This document shows positions 8,188 to 16,180 of a stretch of 42,993 bases of DNA, piece after piece. Location of the stretch: positions 1-42,993 of the forward strand of contig QENH01000187.1 of assembly GCA_003336485.1 (NCBI GenBank). The letters run 5' to 3'. Made by a program: the position numbers and the translations under genes. Source of the DNA: Candidatus Methanophagales archaeon (GTDB lineage Archaea > Halobacteriota > Syntropharchaeia > Alkanophagales > Methanospirareceae). Within the stretch, counting starts at the first letter, position 1. Every line of letters starts with the position of its first letter. Below the pieces are notes generated by a model. It saw only the letters and a program-made list of their open reading frames with translations. It was not told the DNA's origin and searched no databases.

Positions 8188-9111
8188 TCACACATCATAC
8201 CTCGCATAAGTCAATGCAAGCATACCAGAGATTCCGAACTGTGCAAGCAACGCCAAATCATCCGGTTCCAGTTTCCGTTCTATAACAGGCGGAATAGGCT
8301 TTGTCCTTCTGCAAATGATTCGTCCGCCAGTCATTTTAGCACCCACAAAACCTTTACAATTGCCCTTTACAAATACACGCCCTTTCATCTGCTCTACACC
8401 CAGAAACTCCGCGGCATCGCCCAATAAAACCACTTCGCCGCCATTTAGCAATGCTGCTGCGTTCATACCGGCATCACCATCTACGATTACAGTACCTTTT
8501 CGCATCAAAATCCCAACGCTTATACCTACATCGCCCTTTACATGCACCTTCGCATCCTTCATGCATCGTGCAGCGAGCGTATTCCTTATTATCCCATCAG
8601 TAAGCTGCAGTTCCCCATTCTTAAATGCATTAGGCGTGCATAGCCCGTGCCGTTCTTCCGGATGGTGCAAGAGCCAAGTTATCGAAACGAATTTCTTATA
8701 ACCTGCCCGATCGGACGTTACCTGCACCACATTGCCCAGCGGTTCTTTGACTTCGCCTTTAACGTATATAGCGCCAGAAAGCATACTCAATCCGAGATGA
8801 GAGCCGGTATTCCCATCTACTATTATAGAGCCCACTTCTGGCTGCTCCATACCGGTACCGCCAAAATAAACCAGGTCCACACCCAAACTCGAACCAACTC
8901 GCGTGCCCACATCGCCCTTGATCTGCACGTCTTCACCGCTTTTCAATGCCTCCACCACCATTTCATATGTATAATTCGTACCTGATTGCGACGGGATAGC
9001 GTCAGTAGGATTGAGCTTTGCTCCTTTATGCTGCCAGATGAAGTTATATGTGGAGTCCCCAATGCAGTCCTGTGGCGAACTCAACTTTAGTTCCATAGAG
9101 TTATGTATCAT
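8188..9111 (-). CDS. GXGXG-motif protein (glutamate synthase domain 3 / FwdC-like)
   Basis: The 307-residue protein is built of the right-handed beta-helix repeats found in the GXGXG domain of glutamate synthase and in subunit C of formylmethanofuran dehydrogenase. Repeats read IKGDVGTRVGSSLG, IVDGNTGSHLGLSML, VKGDVGISVGILM, IVDGDAGMNAAALLNGG and VKGNCKGFVGAKMTGG. The C-terminus (ISGMLALTYARYDV) has the spacing of FwdC-type tails. No other fwd or glt genes are nearby, so it stands alone. The domain itself has no catalytic residues and usually forms a scaffold or tunnel. The function here is unknown. The ATG at 9111 lacks a clear Shine-Dalgarno; a second Met lies at codon 6. Confidence 0.75.
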   Translation of the reverse strand: MIHNSMELKLSSPQDCIGDSTYNFIWQHKGAKLNPTDAIPSQSGTNYTYEMVVEALKSGEDVQIKGDVGTRVGSSLGVDLVYFGGTGMEQPEVGSIIVDGNTGSHLGLSMLSGAIYVKGEVKEPLGNVVQVTSDRAGYKKFVSITWLLHHPEERHGLCTPNAFKNGELQLTDGIIRNTLAARCMKDAKVHVKGDVGISVGILMRKGTVIVDGDAGMNAAALLNGGEVVLLGDAAEFLGVEQMKGRVFVKGNCKGFVGAKMTGGRIICRRTKPIPPVIERKLEPDDLALLAQFGISGMLALTYARYDV

Positions 9112-9152
9112 TTGGAACTACTAAAAACATTTCTTTCAATGCGAAATAACAT

Positions 9153-9353
9153 TTGTGCGGCGCGAGCACGCAACGAGTTGGCACGCACAGGGGCGATGTC
9201 CCGCCTTCGGATCTATGGCAGATGATAGATGCGTATACTGCGGCAAAGGATGCCGGCTTGAGAAAGGTCAAATTTGGGGATCTCCATTTATTTGTGAAGA
9301 CACGTGAAGAATACGATACAGTGGAAAAAATCGCAGGCAGTGAAAGTTTTTAA
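9153..9353 (+). pseudogene. C-terminal fragment of an unidentified enzyme
   Basis: The open frame reads THRGDVPPSDLWQMIDAYTA and then AGLRKVKFGDLHLFVKTREEYDTV. It looks like the conserved end of a longer protein rather than a complete one. The only start is a TTG at 9153 without a Shine-Dalgarno, and the opposite-strand gene begins 42 bp upstream, so the rest of the protein is not here. I do not recognise the family with confidence; a link to radical-SAM enzymes is a guess. Confidence 0.4.
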
Positions 9354-9515
9354 CCCCAATAAAGGGATTATATGACGAAGTAATACCGTATAAAAGAAGG
9401 TTTGACTGTGTGGTGTTTTTTCATGTTAGAAGAGCAAATGAATCCATTGAAGAAAACGTCTGATGTGTATTGCGCACTATTTAATATTTCAGTGTATATA
9501 GATAAATAAGAAAGA

Positions 9516-11009
9516 ATGACGAATCTTGACGAGTTAGAAGAGTTACTACGAAGCGGCAAGGACGAGGAGGCGTACAACCAGATAAAGGAAGATAGAGGCA
9601 TCACTGCTGAAATTTTAATTAACGAGGGAATTACATTTGGTACTCTTGGAGACTACAGCATTTCGATTTCTTATTTCGAGCTTGCGGAAAAAATTGCCGA
9701 AGATGATGAAATTATAAAAAGAGTACGGGTAATCTTGGCAGTGAGTTACTACAACCGCGGAACTGCCTATAATAAATTAAAGAAGCAAGAGAAAGCGATT
9801 GAAGATTACAACAAAGCAATAGCACTTAATCCTGAATATGCTACGGCTTATGCAAATCGTGGGATTATACGTCTTTTATCTAATGTCAATTTATACAAAG
9901 CGATTGCCGATTTTAAATTTGCAAGAGACTTTTTTGAAGGAAAGGATAAGGTGAGGATGCTTGGATTTAAAGAGTGGGTGGAGGCACGGAATGCGATGAA
10001 CATGAAGGATTGGGCTGGTTTTAGAGAATGCATGAACGATGCAAAAGAATACTTTGATACGATCAACGATCCATTATCGCATTCACTTGACGCGTTTATA
10101 AAATTCTCTTATCTGGATGAAGAGTTAGACCACGCATTAAGCAGTTATGACCCAATGGAAGCATCCGAAAAGATCGAAACGACATTAAAAAATGTTCCTG
10201 AAGTTGAAGGGTTGATTGACCCGGAGAGAACGATATTCAACGCAAGAATTTCATCCTTTGCAATCGTAAGCGAGTTTATTAGCTCTATAAGAGGCATTGA
10301 TGATAATACTGACTTAGGAAAGCTAAAAGACGAACTCGCTAAACTACATAACGAATCAAAAGAAGTAGAAAAGCTGTTTGAATCTGTTAATTTCGACGCG
10401 GGGAAGACAACCATTGTGAATATGCAACGTATTATAAGCTCAGTTAAGCAAGAGCTAGAAGAAATAAAGTGGGCTGCGAACCGTAAGCAAACGGCTTTGG
10501 ATATACTTATTAAATATTGGTCAAGAGTCAGAGGATCCATACAAGCGCTGAATGGCATTTTATCTCGCGAAACTGAAAATATAGCATTAGAAAGAGGAAT
10601 AGAAACGATGGGCAGTAAAATGGATGACCAATTTGCAGAAACAAAAGAGATAATCACAGAAGGAATAGAAAAAAGCATCAAAGGGCGTAACGAGATTTTA
10701 GAGAAAATCGGCGAGACCCAAAATATTTTATTGCAAAAGGACGTAGTGAATGCAAGGTATAGAATAGAAATCAAAGCGCCACTTATTTCTTCCCTTTCTC
10801 CTATTTCTCCAAAAATTATTGTAGATATACCAATGGGTAACCTCACAGAAGAGCAAATAAAAGAAAAAGCAGAAGAGATAATCTGCAAAATTAAATCTGT
10901 GAAAGAGGAACTGCAGGAAACCGTGAAACGGGAGTTTTTGGATGTGATTAAGCGTATACCGGTAATAGGGAAAAAGCTTCTGAAGAGATTGGAGAAAACG
11001 GCGGACTAG
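9516..11009 (+). CDS. TPR and coiled-coil protein of unknown function
   Basis: The 497-residue protein has no signal peptide and is probably cytoplasmic. Residues about 35-145 contain tetratricopeptide repeats; the clearest is SYYNRGTAYNKLKKQEKAIEDYNKAIALNPEYATAYANRG (about 75-114). Long helical segments follow, with heptad-like stretches near 265-310 and 370-405. The C-terminal region has one beta-rich patch (IKAPLISSLSPISPKIIVDIP) and then a charged amphipathic helix ending KKLLKRLEK. TPRs usually mediate protein-protein contacts. It lies 36 bp before the next gene and they may be co-transcribed. A TATA-like TTTAATATT precedes it near 9480. I do not recognise the family. Confidence 0.7.
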   Translation: MTNLDELEELLRSGKDEEAYNQIKEDRGITAEILINEGITFGTLGDYSISISYFELAEKIAEDDEIIKRVRVILAVSYYNRGTAYNKLKKQEKAIEDYNKAIALNPEYATAYANRGIIRLLSNVNLYKAIADFKFARDFFEGKDKVRMLGFKEWVEARNAMNMKDWAGFRECMNDAKEYFDTINDPLSHSLDAFIKFSYLDEELDHALSSYDPMEASEKIETTLKNVPEVEGLIDPERTIFNARISSFAIVSEFISSIRGIDDNTDLGKLKDELAKLHNESKEVEKLFESVNFDAGKTTIVNMQRIISSVKQELEEIKWAANRKQTALDILIKYWSRVRGSIQALNGILSRETENIALERGIETMGSKMDDQFAETKEIITEGIEKSIKGRNEILEKIGETQNILLQKDVVNARYRIEIKAPLISSLSPISPKIIVDIPMGNLTEEQIKEKAEEIICKIKSVKEELQETVKREFLDVIKRIPVIGKKLLKRLEKTAD

Positions 11010-11045
11010 CCTATTTATAGAAGCGGGAGATAATCAATCAATTAA

Positions 11046-11906
11046 ATGACATCTTCGGAAGAAGGAGAAGAGAAGCGGAATCGCAAGGGATTCGAAGCTG
11101 AATGTGTCGCATGGATAGAGAATGCAGCAAAGGAGATTGCGGAAACATTAAAGACGTTCGAGGTCAGTAAAATAAGGACTGTCATCGAATTTTACGATAA
11201 AATAGCGGGGCTTCCTGCTTCTATGCATCAGCCGCTGGATAGCGAAGAGAAACATACAGTTGAAGAACTCATAGGTATTGATCGTCTCAAAGATACGATT
11301 GTGCTAAAAAACCGAGCTCTTATTTTCGCACCCTCCATCTTAGTGCCTTCTCCCACCTCTTTAGAATATGGTACGGCAATGCATCGGCGATTTTTCATGC
11401 GGGGCTTCTGGTTCTCAATCATAGCATTAAACGATGCGTATCTCAAATCCGCGTCTGAACCCATGCTAAAATACATATTCGAGCACGAACTCACCCAGGG
11501 AAAACTGTACAAAGAATTAGCCGAGTTTCAGGTCGCAAATATCGGCTCTGAGATAAAAGGTGCAGTACATGAAGAAGCGCGTATTAAAGCGATACGACAG
11601 TCGGCAATTTCAGAAGACGAAGTAGAACGCGAAAGGCAATTGATCTTAAAGCTCGCTATGGCATATCCCGTGGTTCCCGTGCAGTTCGCATCGGCATCGC
11701 TTTTCATGTATTTGGCAGAGAATTGGGAAGAGCTAAAGCAGTTTGGTGTCGCTAGTCAAGACGAAAAGGAGAAGGAATTGGAACCGGAAGCACAAAAAAT
11801 CAGTGGTTGGACTGATTTCGCCTGTAACTTATTTGTATTATTTCGAAATGCAGTAAAAAAAGAGATGACTATGACTGGGGCAGAATATGGTGCGGGAATA
11901 GTATGA
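11046..11906 (+). CDS. Hypothetical helical protein
   Basis: The 286-residue protein has no signal peptide. It is mostly helical and charged, with Lys/Glu-rich ends. Two moderately hydrophobic stretches (RGFWFSIIALNDAYL and VVPVQFASASLFMYLAENW) could be buried helices. The segment YIFEHELTQGKLYKELAEF contains HELTQ, only part of the HExxH metalloprotease motif, so I do not call it a protease. It follows the TPR gene by 36 bp with GGGAG upstream of the ATG. The family is not recognised. Confidence 0.6.
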   Translation: MTSSEEGEEKRNRKGFEAECVAWIENAAKEIAETLKTFEVSKIRTVIEFYDKIAGLPASMHQPLDSEEKHTVEELIGIDRLKDTIVLKNRALIFAPSILVPSPTSLEYGTAMHRRFFMRGFWFSIIALNDAYLKSASEPMLKYIFEHELTQGKLYKELAEFQVANIGSEIKGAVHEEARIKAIRQSAISEDEVERERQLILKLAMAYPVVPVQFASASLFMYLAENWEELKQFGVASQDEKEKELEPEAQKISGWTDFACNLFVLFRNAVKKEMTMTGAEYGAGIV

Positions 11907-11944
11907 TAAATCTGACTTTCCTTTATCGTAGATAAACTCTATTA

Positions 11945-11991
11945 ATTTCTTTGGTAAGTAAAGCTTTCTCTTTTAAGGGAAGGTTTTTTAT
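11945..11991 (+). repeat. Dispersed repeat family 1, copy B
   Basis: AATTTCTTTGGTAAGTAAAGC, then TTTCTC, TTTTAAGGGAAGG and TTTTTTAT, aligns with the copy at 6275-6315. It ends 3 bp before the RNase Z start, so it forms the immediate 5' leader of that gene. Confidence 0.6.
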
Positions 11992-11993
11992 GT

Positions 11994-12917
11994 ATGCTGC
12001 GAATAACATTTTTAGGAACCGGCGGCTCAACGCCTACGCCGAACAGGAATCCGTCTGCGATAGTGGTAAATAGAGAAGGCGAGTTATTACTATTTGATTG
12101 TGGCGAAGGAGCGCAGCAGCAGATGATGCGTGCAAAGAGTGGCATGAAGATAACGGCCATCTTCATCTCGCATTTCCATGCAGATCATGTGCTGGGTATC
12201 CCGGGTTTATTACAGACAATGGCGTTGCAAGATAGACAAGAGCCTTTAGAGATCTACGGACCCAAGCAGGTGGATAAATTCTTATATCATCTCCTTGCCC
12301 TGGGCTATGCGGGAAAGAATTTTGAAGTGAAAGCGATAGAACTGCGGCCGGGCGATGTAGTAAGAAGAGCGGGATATGAGATAAGAGTGATAAAAACGGT
12401 GCACAATATACAGAGTGTAGGATACGTGTTAGAAGAGGATATGCGACCTGGGAGGTTCAACAGAGAAAGGGCAATAGAGCTAGGCATAAAACCGGGCCCG
12501 TTATTTTCTAAGCTGCAATCAGGGCGTTCCATTTCTCTGGACGGGCAGGAGATACTACCGGAGCAAGTCGTAGGGCCACCAAGACCAGGCAGGAAAATTG
12601 TATATTCTGGAGATACGAGACCTTGTGATAGCGTAATAGAAGCAAGTGAGAACGCGGATTTGCTAATTCACGATAGCACATTATCAGAGGAGACGAAAGA
12701 ATATGCGATCAACTACATGCATTCGACGGCATTAGAAGCAGCGGAAGTGGCGAAAAAAGCATCGGTAAAAAAACTCATCTTAACTCATATCAGCGCGCGA
12801 TACTCTGATCTGGGCGGAGCAAGCAAATTGGAAAAAGAAGCACGGAGCGTATTTGAGAATACAGAAGTCGCGAGAGAATTAATGACTGAGGAAGTAGGAT
12901 ATACGGAAGAGGAGTGA
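11994..12917 (+). CDS. rnz: Ribonuclease Z (tRNA 3' processing)
   Basis: The 307-residue protein is a full-length member of the metallo-beta-lactamase tRNase Z family, which cuts off the 3' trailer of tRNA precursors. It starts with the family-typical LRITFLGTGGSTPTPNRNPSA. The two-zinc site is HFHADH (H60, H62, D64, H65), with further ligands in KTVHN, YSGDTRP and LTHISARYSD. The exosite region lies near 150-180. Neither tRNA-Ser gene in this window encodes CCA, which fits 3' trimming by RNase Z. The gene converges on and just touches rnpB. Confidence 0.95.
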   Translation: MLRITFLGTGGSTPTPNRNPSAIVVNREGELLLFDCGEGAQQQMMRAKSGMKITAIFISHFHADHVLGIPGLLQTMALQDRQEPLEIYGPKQVDKFLYHLLALGYAGKNFEVKAIELRPGDVVRRAGYEIRVIKTVHNIQSVGYVLEEDMRPGRFNRERAIELGIKPGPLFSKLQSGRSISLDGQEILPEQVVGPPRPGRKIVYSGDTRPCDSVIEASENADLLIHDSTLSEETKEYAINYMHSTALEAAEVAKKASVKKLILTHISARYSDLGGASKLEKEARSVFENTEVARELMTEEVGYTEEE

Positions 12918-13179
12918 GGAGAGTAAGCCCCCTTCTGTTTCCGCGGCATTTATCTTTGCGCCCTATTTTGGCTTGCACCCACGAGGTTGGTCGATTCCAT
13001 CCGCAACCATACGACTTCATCCTTACGGAATCATCACATTAGTATGGTACGGTACCGTTTCTATACCAGAGCCAAGACTCTCGCCTTATGCCCTCTCGGC
13101 ATTCGTGTTCTTATGGTGGGGGGACTTTCCTCAGCCCTACGAACGAACGAAGGCCGGCAGCCGCCCTTCCTCTCTCCTC
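12916..13179 (-). ncRNA. rnpB: RNase P RNA
   Basis: On the minus strand the 264-nt region carries the universal RNase P core: CTGAGGAAAGTCCCCCCACC near the 5' side and ACAGAAGGGGGCTTAC near the 3' end, which form helix P4. The ends pair as P1 (5' GAGGAGAG with 3' CTCTCCTC). Between them are the specificity-domain hairpins and the conserved GGGTGCAAGCC. The RNA is the catalytic subunit that removes 5' leaders from pre-tRNA. Its 3' end overlaps the stop codon of the convergent RNase Z gene. A TATA-like TTTTATTTG lies at 13208-13216, about 27 nt before the likely start. Ends are estimated from P1 pairing. Confidence 0.93.
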
Positions 13180-13207
13180 AGACAGAGATTTATGCTATCC
13201 TATGTGC

Positions 13208-13216
13208 GCAAATAAA
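13208..13216 (-). promoter_or_regulatory. TATA box of rnpB
   Basis: The minus strand reads TTTTATTTG at the right distance for a start near 13180. It is framed by TGTGCG and GCGCACA, an inverted repeat that could stabilise or regulate it. Confidence 0.4.
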
Positions 13217-13231
13217 ACGCACACCAACAAA

Positions 13232-14332
13232 TTATTTAATAATCGGTATGATATCGCTGATTGCCCCTCTATGCACCGGTCTTTCGTTTGAATTCATTAC
13301 TTTTTCACGCTTAGATAAATCGCCGCCAAACGTCCATTTCGGTTCCACGCCGGTCAATATTGCCGTTACCTTTGCCGTACCATTGCAACCGTCATTTATC
13401 CTCGCTCCCCATATCACATTTGCATCCTGGTCCAACTCGTAAGTAAGTAACTCTACAATGTCATTTGTCTCTTTCATCGTTAGGTCAGAACCACCAGTCA
13501 CATGAATAAGAGCACCTTTTGCACCCCTATAGTCTGCATCTAACAACGGATGACTGAATGCATCTTCCACCACAGCTTCGGATTTGTTCTCAGCTTTCGA
13601 CGTCTCGCCTACAAGCATCACTGCAACACCGCCTGCTTCCATTACCGACTTGAGGTCCGCGAAGTCAAGATTTACCAGAGAAGGCCGTGTTATCGTCTCC
13701 GCAATACCCTGTATCGTATCTGCAATCAACGTATCCATGGTCTTAAACGCCTCATTTACCGGAAGATTCCCTGCATACTTTATCAACTTGTCGTTTTCCA
13801 GCACGATAACCGTATCGGTAGTGTCCCTCAACTTCTTTATCCCCTCCGCAGCTCTATCTCTTCTTCGCCTTTCCACTTCAAAGGGAAACGATACCATAGC
13901 AACTACGATCGCACCGGCTTCCTTCGCTACTTCTGCAATAACAGGTGCAGCTCCGGTGCCTGTTCCGCCGCCCATACCGGCAGTGAGGAACACGAAGTTT
14001 TTCCCTTCAAATAACTCCTGTAACACTTCCCGGTCTAATTCTGCTGCCTTTCGCCCTACATCAGGTGCGCCTCCGGATCCTAATCCGCGGGTGAGCGATT
14101 TCCCTATCAATAGCTTCCGTTCACATTCTACCGAATCCAGGTGCAGCTTGTCCGTATTTATAGCTATTCGATCAACGTCCTCCAATCCACCTAAAGCCTC
14201 TAATCTACCCATAGAGTTGTTTCCCGCTCCACCAACGCCTACTATTGCTAACCGCGGCACTCCAAACCATTCCTCCATCTCTTCGCCCATGCTTAGCCCC
14301 TCAGAACAATAACCTAACGCTTTATCCATCAT
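13232..14332 (-). CDS. ftsZ: Cell division GTPase FtsZ
   Basis: The protein is about 366 residues from the ATG at 14332, preferred because GGAAGGTGG lies just before it; an ATG at 14371 would add 13 residues. It has all tubulin-superfamily GTP-binding motifs: VGVGGAGNN (T1), the G-box GMGGGTGTGAAP (T4) and the catalytic synergy loop NLDFADLKSVM (T7). FtsZ polymerises into the division ring at midcell. The tail after the core is short (ERPVHRGAISDIIPIIK), and archaeal FtsZ tails bind SepF. I cannot assign FtsZ1 or FtsZ2 from sequence alone. It diverges from the CetZ operon and has a strong promoter at 14416-14433. Confidence 0.94.
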   Translation of the reverse strand: MMDKALGYCSEGLSMGEEMEEWFGVPRLAIVGVGGAGNNSMGRLEALGGLEDVDRIAINTDKLHLDSVECERKLLIGKSLTRGLGSGGAPDVGRKAAELDREVLQELFEGKNFVFLTAGMGGGTGTGAAPVIAEVAKEAGAIVVAMVSFPFEVERRRRDRAAEGIKKLRDTTDTVIVLENDKLIKYAGNLPVNEAFKTMDTLIADTIQGIAETITRPSLVNLDFADLKSVMEAGGVAVMLVGETSKAENKSEAVVEDAFSHPLLDADYRGAKGALIHVTGGSDLTMKETNDIVELLTYELDQDANVIWGARINDGCNGTAKVTAILTGVEPKWTFGGDLSKREKVMNSNERPVHRGAISDIIPIIK

Positions 14333-14415
14333 TTTCCACCTTCCCCCTTTTTCTATCCTACTATTCCACATGCATTAAAATATATCCAGCATCTATTTCT
14401 TCTTAAGAAGGAGGA

Positions 14416-14433
14416 CTTATATAAACTTTTCGG
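14416..14433 (-). promoter_or_regulatory. BRE/TATA promoter of ftsZ
   Basis: The minus strand reads CCGAAAAGTTTATATAAG, a near-consensus archaeal BRE plus TATA box. The predicted start near 14392 leaves a leader of about 60 nt. Confidence 0.75.
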
Positions 14434-14446
14434 TTGCATATCTATG

Positions 14447-14455
14447 TTATATATA
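14447..14455 (+). promoter_or_regulatory. TATA box of the CetZ operon
   Basis: TTATATATA lies about 85 bp before the first gene of the rightward operon and only 14 bp from the ftsZ BRE, so the two transcription units fire back to back. Confidence 0.45.
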
Positions 14456-14537
14456 GTCTTCGATAAATAAAACTATAAAGATGAATGTCAAATGAATTAG
14501 ATGACAGGAACCTTAACTAATCTTTAGTGGAGTGAAA

Positions 14538-15434
14538 ATGGTCGAAAAGTTCAATGAGCGGGCAAATACGATAGCTAACGAATACTGGCGGTTGAAAGAG
14601 GTAACCGCGGACAAAGCAGATGAAGCTAGATTAGCGGAAATAGAGAAGCTATTGGAAAAAGGGATAGGGGGTAAGCTACAGGAACAATTAGCGGCTGAAG
14701 CGAAGACGCTAAGGAAAGAGAAGGAAGATAGAAGCAGTGCATCGGAGAAACTAGAGGAATTGAAGAAGGAAATAACAGAGCTAACAGCGGATTTAGCTCC
14801 GAATCTCGACCTCTTTGTAGATGACTTCTTCCCTTATGACAGTGATCACGAACCGATTTCGGAGGCGTATTTCATGGCTATTACCGACATCTTTTTGGGA
14901 TCGCCTCAGCCAAGTATCAAATTCAAAATAGCTACCTTCTCTACGGCGGGAATAAAAGTTAATACAACTGACGAAAATTCACCTTTGACTATCCTGGGGT
15001 ATGTAATAATGATAATTCAAGAGACAGCGAAGCACATGTTAGGCATAGAAAATATCATCGATGGGTGCTGTAAGCTACTCAAACAAAACGAATATGCTTT
15101 TATTGCTTTAGGGACTTTGATTAAAGAAGAACGGGTTCTGATGCTAAAGGAGATAAAAGAGATATCTAAAAGGGAAGATCAAGAATATAAAGAGCTGGTA
15201 AGTACCACATATGATAAAGAATTGAGTAACGGTGTGGCGTATTTGGTGAGTGACGAGTGGGAATATAAGATGGTGAAGGAATTGAATGGCGAATATGAAG
15301 TGACGGACTTCGGCGAATGGGTGTGGCGAATATGCAACGTCGAATCGAGTGGTGGGGAAAGGAGAGGGAAGGGGAAAAATGTTTCATCTCCAAATTTGGA
15401 TGTTCATAAGATACTAAACTTTTTAAAGAGATAG
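14538..15434 (+). CDS. Coiled-coil protein heading the CetZ operon (unknown)
   Basis: The protein is 298 residues from the ATG at 14538; GGAG at 14529-14532 supports this start over the GTG at 14532. The N-terminal third (about 1-85) is a charged coiled coil (EKFNERANTIANEYWRLKE, then EKLEELKKEITELTADL). The middle (about 90-170) is acidic and then hydrophobic (TILGYVIMIIQETAKHMLGI), and the C-terminus is charged with a conserved-looking WEYKMVKEL segment. No signal peptide or clear membrane span is visible. The next gene begins 19 bp downstream. The family is not recognised. Its position suggests a partner of CetZ or FtsZ, which is inference only. Confidence 0.65.
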   Translation: MVEKFNERANTIANEYWRLKEVTADKADEARLAEIEKLLEKGIGGKLQEQLAAEAKTLRKEKEDRSSASEKLEELKKEITELTADLAPNLDLFVDDFFPYDSDHEPISEAYFMAITDIFLGSPQPSIKFKIATFSTAGIKVNTTDENSPLTILGYVIMIIQETAKHMLGIENIIDGCCKLLKQNEYAFIALGTLIKEERVLMLKEIKEISKREDQEYKELVSTTYDKELSNGVAYLVSDEWEYKMVKELNGEYEVTDFGEWVWRICNVESSGGERRGKGKNVSSPNLDVHKILNFLKR

Positions 15435-15453
15435 CGCAAATAAAGAAGCGGAC

Positions 15454-16155
15454 ATGTGGAAGAGGAAAGATAAAGAGGGGAAGGAAAAGGTAATAGCTTA
15501 TCTGCGATCGAGATTATTCCCCTGGAATTTCGTTTTCGAGGACGTTGAGGCCGATTCCGTAGAACATTTTGTACCGTATGCGATTCAGGTATGCGAGGGG
15601 AAGGGGATAAATAAGAAGGCAATAGGTGGCGAGGTATTAAAAGAGGTAATTACAAGGGAAGTACGAGAAGCAGTGAACGATTATCTATTTGACCCCGGTG
15701 ATAAAGAGATTGTAAGGATACATGGTAAATTCATGACGACTTACCCTTTTGCGTTCTCTCAGTGTTTGGTCTATACAATTTTATACCGACTTGGGCTTAA
15801 TATGGGTGAGGTATTAGATCTAAATGCGGTTAGCGATTTATTGGGCACCGATGTAGAACGGCTAAGAGATAGGGACGTTTTTATCAATGACTTAATAGTA
15901 AAGAACGAAAAAAAAGCGTTGAAGCTGTTTGGAAAAGACATTTTAGATAGAAAGGTGATAACAGTAGGGGGCGATTATGTAGGTCAGGTGGACGATATTA
16001 TTTTTGATATAGATAAAGGGGATGTGGAAGGTTTATTAATAAACCACAGAAAGGGCATGGGATTGGAAAAGAGCAAAATATCCATGAACGATGTGCGTTT
16101 AAATATGTATACTAAGAATATTAGTTTAAAACATTCAAATTACAATAAGAAATAA
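15454..16155 (+). CDS. PRC-barrel protein next to CetZ
   Basis: The 233-residue protein has an N-terminal domain of about 150 residues that I do not recognise, helical and with basic ends. A C-terminal PRC-barrel follows (about 155-210): LFGKDILDRKVITVGGDYVG, then QVDDIIFDIDKGDVEGLLI. PRC-barrel proteins include the CdpB family, which link membrane or SepF components to archaeal FtsZ rings, and RimM-type RNA factors. It lies 25 bp before CetZ, with GGAGGGTGG between, so co-translation is likely. A role as a CetZ adaptor is an inference from domain and position. Confidence 0.75.
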   Translation: MWKRKDKEGKEKVIAYLRSRLFPWNFVFEDVEADSVEHFVPYAIQVCEGKGINKKAIGGEVLKEVITREVREAVNDYLFDPGDKEIVRIHGKFMTTYPFAFSQCLVYTILYRLGLNMGEVLDLNAVSDLLGTDVERLRDRDVFINDLIVKNEKKALKLFGKDILDRKVITVGGDYVGQVDDIIFDIDKGDVEGLLINHRKGMGLEKSKISMNDVRLNMYTKNISLKHSNYNKK

Positions 16156-16180
16156 AAACGATATAGGAGGGTGGTATAAT

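Noticed and set aside
11487-11545. HELTQ segment as a metalloprotease site in the 286-residue protein
   Set aside because: The second His of HExxH is missing and no third ligand is apparent.
13584-14312. Long open frame opposite ftsZ
   Set aside because: It is the complement of a clear FtsZ coding sequence with no family resemblance or ribosome-binding site.
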